Translations under genes and position numbers: made by a program
Source of the DNA: Fibrobacteraceae bacterium
GTDB lineage: Bacteria > Fibrobacterota > Fibrobacteria > Fibrobacterales > Fibrobacteraceae
Length of the DNA stretch: 33,635 nucleotides
Reading direction: 5' to 3'
Assembly: GCA_021443045.1 (NCBI GenBank)
Contig: JABUUT010000001.1
Location: forward strand, 1-33,635
Shown: piece after piece, positions 32,792 through 33,635 of the stretch
How positions within the stretch are numbered: position 1 is the stretch's first letter
Layout: every line of letters starts with the position of its first letter
Notes under the pieces: model-generated
What the model saw: only the letters and a program-made list of their open reading frames with translations
Database searches by the model: none
What the model was told of the DNA's origin: nothing

Positions 32792-33541
32792 ATGAAACGG
32801 CTATTAATTCTTCTTACGCTTTTTTCAATGGCAGTACCTTCCCTTGCCTACCAAAAAGAGCATCGGGGGCTTTTCTTCCAAACCGCATTGGGATTTTCTT
32901 ACCTCAACACCCAATATGACGATACCTACAAGTCTGACTACCAAAGGAATTGCAATTACAGCAGCAATTCTGAAGAAAATCCCGATCAGTGCCGCTCCGT
33001 TGAAATATACAGCCATTCCTTTTCTGGATTTAGTTTTCCAGAAGTCAATGTCAAACTTGGAGCATCCATTGGAAACATGGTAGTTCTCTTCAGCACCCTT
33101 GATGTAGGAAACGTCTTCGGCCATGCAAAAGCCCAAAATACGGAGTATGATGAGAACGTTACTAAGGGAACCGTCCACTCCGTTGACTTCGATGACAAAC
33201 TTTCCGATAAAGATGCTCCCGGATTTGAGTTTGCAGCTGGGCTCGGCTTTTATGTATACCCCTTTAGAAATCCCCAGTCTCCATTGAATGGTCTATTTAT
33301 AGGAACCTCCTCCGGATTAGGCGGATATATAGTTACTCCCAGAGGAGACTATTCTACCGACCTTGAATTTTTAAACATTTACACGCGCTATGAAATTGGC
33401 AAAGACTGGTGGATTACAGACACATGGTCTCTCGGTTTTGGCATTGCCTATCAATCTATGTTTTCCAATGAACCCATCGACGGTGATGGAATAGACAGCG
33501 ATCACAAATTTTCCATCGCCATACGCCTCACCAGAGGGTGA
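32792..33541 (+). CDS. Exported beta-rich protein, third paralog
   Basis: A 249-residue protein with a signal peptide (about 1-19, ending SLAY). Shared segments are GLFFQTALGFSYL, FSFPEVNVKLGASIGNMVVLFST, LGFYVYPFRNP followed by LNGLFIGTSSGLGGY, YEIGKDWWITDTWSLGFGIAY, and the ending FSIAIRLTRG. The closing strand and the GK-W-W-x-x-D-x-x-S-L-G-x-G motif are nearly the same as in the second paralog. Two cysteines about 15 residues apart (NCNYSS and DQCRS) may bond. The start is 3 bp after the previous stop, so the two are translated together. It ends the 17-gene run. Function unknown. Confidence 0.72.
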   Translation: MKRLLILLTLFSMAVPSLAYQKEHRGLFFQTALGFSYLNTQYDDTYKSDYQRNCNYSSNSEENPDQCRSVEIYSHSFSGFSFPEVNVKLGASIGNMVVLFSTLDVGNVFGHAKAQNTEYDENVTKGTVHSVDFDDKLSDKDAPGFEFAAGLGFYVYPFRNPQSPLNGLFIGTSSGLGGYIVTPRGDYSTDLEFLNIYTRYEIGKDWWITDTWSLGFGIAYQSMFSNEPIDGDGIDSDHKFSIAIRLTRG

Positions 33542-33635
33542 TTAGAGGCTGGTTATCAGTAGTCAGTGGTCAGTAGTGAGGTTCGGCGTAAACGCCTAGA
33601 GGCATGAGCTCAAAGAAGTGGTTAGTAGACAGTAG
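33542..33635. repeat. Short intergenic repeats at the window end
   Basis: Three near-identical 7-mers lie in a row (CAGTAGT, CAGTGGT, CAGTAGT; 33557-33577), a small hairpin follows (GGCG-TAAA-CGCC, 33585-33596), and a related GTTAGTAGACAGTAG unit runs to the window edge (33621-33635). No terminator with a T-run is visible before the end. The block has the look of dispersed intergenic repeats rather than a gene or CRISPR array. Confidence 0.55.

Noticed and set aside
12813..33541. Search for a phosphopantetheinyl transferase or a transcription regulator in the locus
   Set aside because: None of the genes carries such motifs; the ACPs must be activated, and the operon controlled, by genes outside the window.
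33557..33635. Tandem repeats considered as a CRISPR array
   Set aside because: Units are only 7 bp, directly adjacent and without spacers; no cas genes are nearby.

Overview
The window looks like a chromosomal segment of a Fibrobacter-type bacterium (FCB group, probably a gut or rumen fibre degrader). Reasons: a full-length SprA-family protein of the type IX secretion system, a BatD/BatE pair, an aryl polyene (APE) pigment locus, moderately AT-rich DNA, many starts without a clear Shine-Dalgarno sequence, and short intergenic repeats at both ends. The genus is an inference; no rRNA or other taxonomic marker is present.

Layout. 1-237: non-coding, with short hairpin repeats. 238-4277 (+): batD, batE and an NhaC-type Na+/H+ antiporter. 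4270-12302 (-): sprA followed by the tRNA thiolase gene mnmA, convergent with the antiporter and overlapping it by 8 bp. 12303-12412: non-coding, with a strong terminator hairpin. 12413-17045 (-): a five-gene arm with an O-methyltransferase, a chain-length-factor-like ketosynthase fragment (ApeC), a PlsC-type acyltransferase, an acyl-CoA carboxyltransferase and a small lipoprotein. 17046-17188: a divergent promoter region with two outward-facing TCTATATT boxes and a 17-bp RNA hairpin in the leader of the plus-strand operon. 17189-33541 (+): a tightly packed 17-gene run with no gap above 25 bp. It holds two ACPs, a membrane protein-ligase-dehydratase fusion, a glycosyltransferase, an LpxL-like acyltransferase, an aromatic ammonia-lyase, a thioesterase, a LolA-like protein, an MMPL exporter, an ApeN-like lipoprotein, two ketosynthases, a dehydratase, a ketoreductase, and three paralogous exported beta-rich proteins. 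33542-33635: short repeats.

How the genes work together (inference from known APE systems). The ammonia-lyase makes an aryl acrylate (cinnamate or 4-coumarate) from Phe or Tyr. The ligase domain loads it on an ACP. The ketosynthases (ApeR, and ApeO with ApeC) extend it, the ketoreductase (ApeQ) and dehydratases (ApeI domain, ApeP) turn each unit into a double bond, and the methyltransferase tailors the aryl head. The acyltransferases and glycosyltransferase attach the polyene to a lipid or glycan anchor. The MMPL, LolA-like and ApeN-like proteins are expected to move it to the outer membrane. The unusual points are the ligase fusion, an ammonia-lyase with a Phe-His selectivity pair, a carboxyltransferase in the minus arm, a hairpin at the probable 5' end of the main mRNA, and three exported paralogs at the operon's 3' end.
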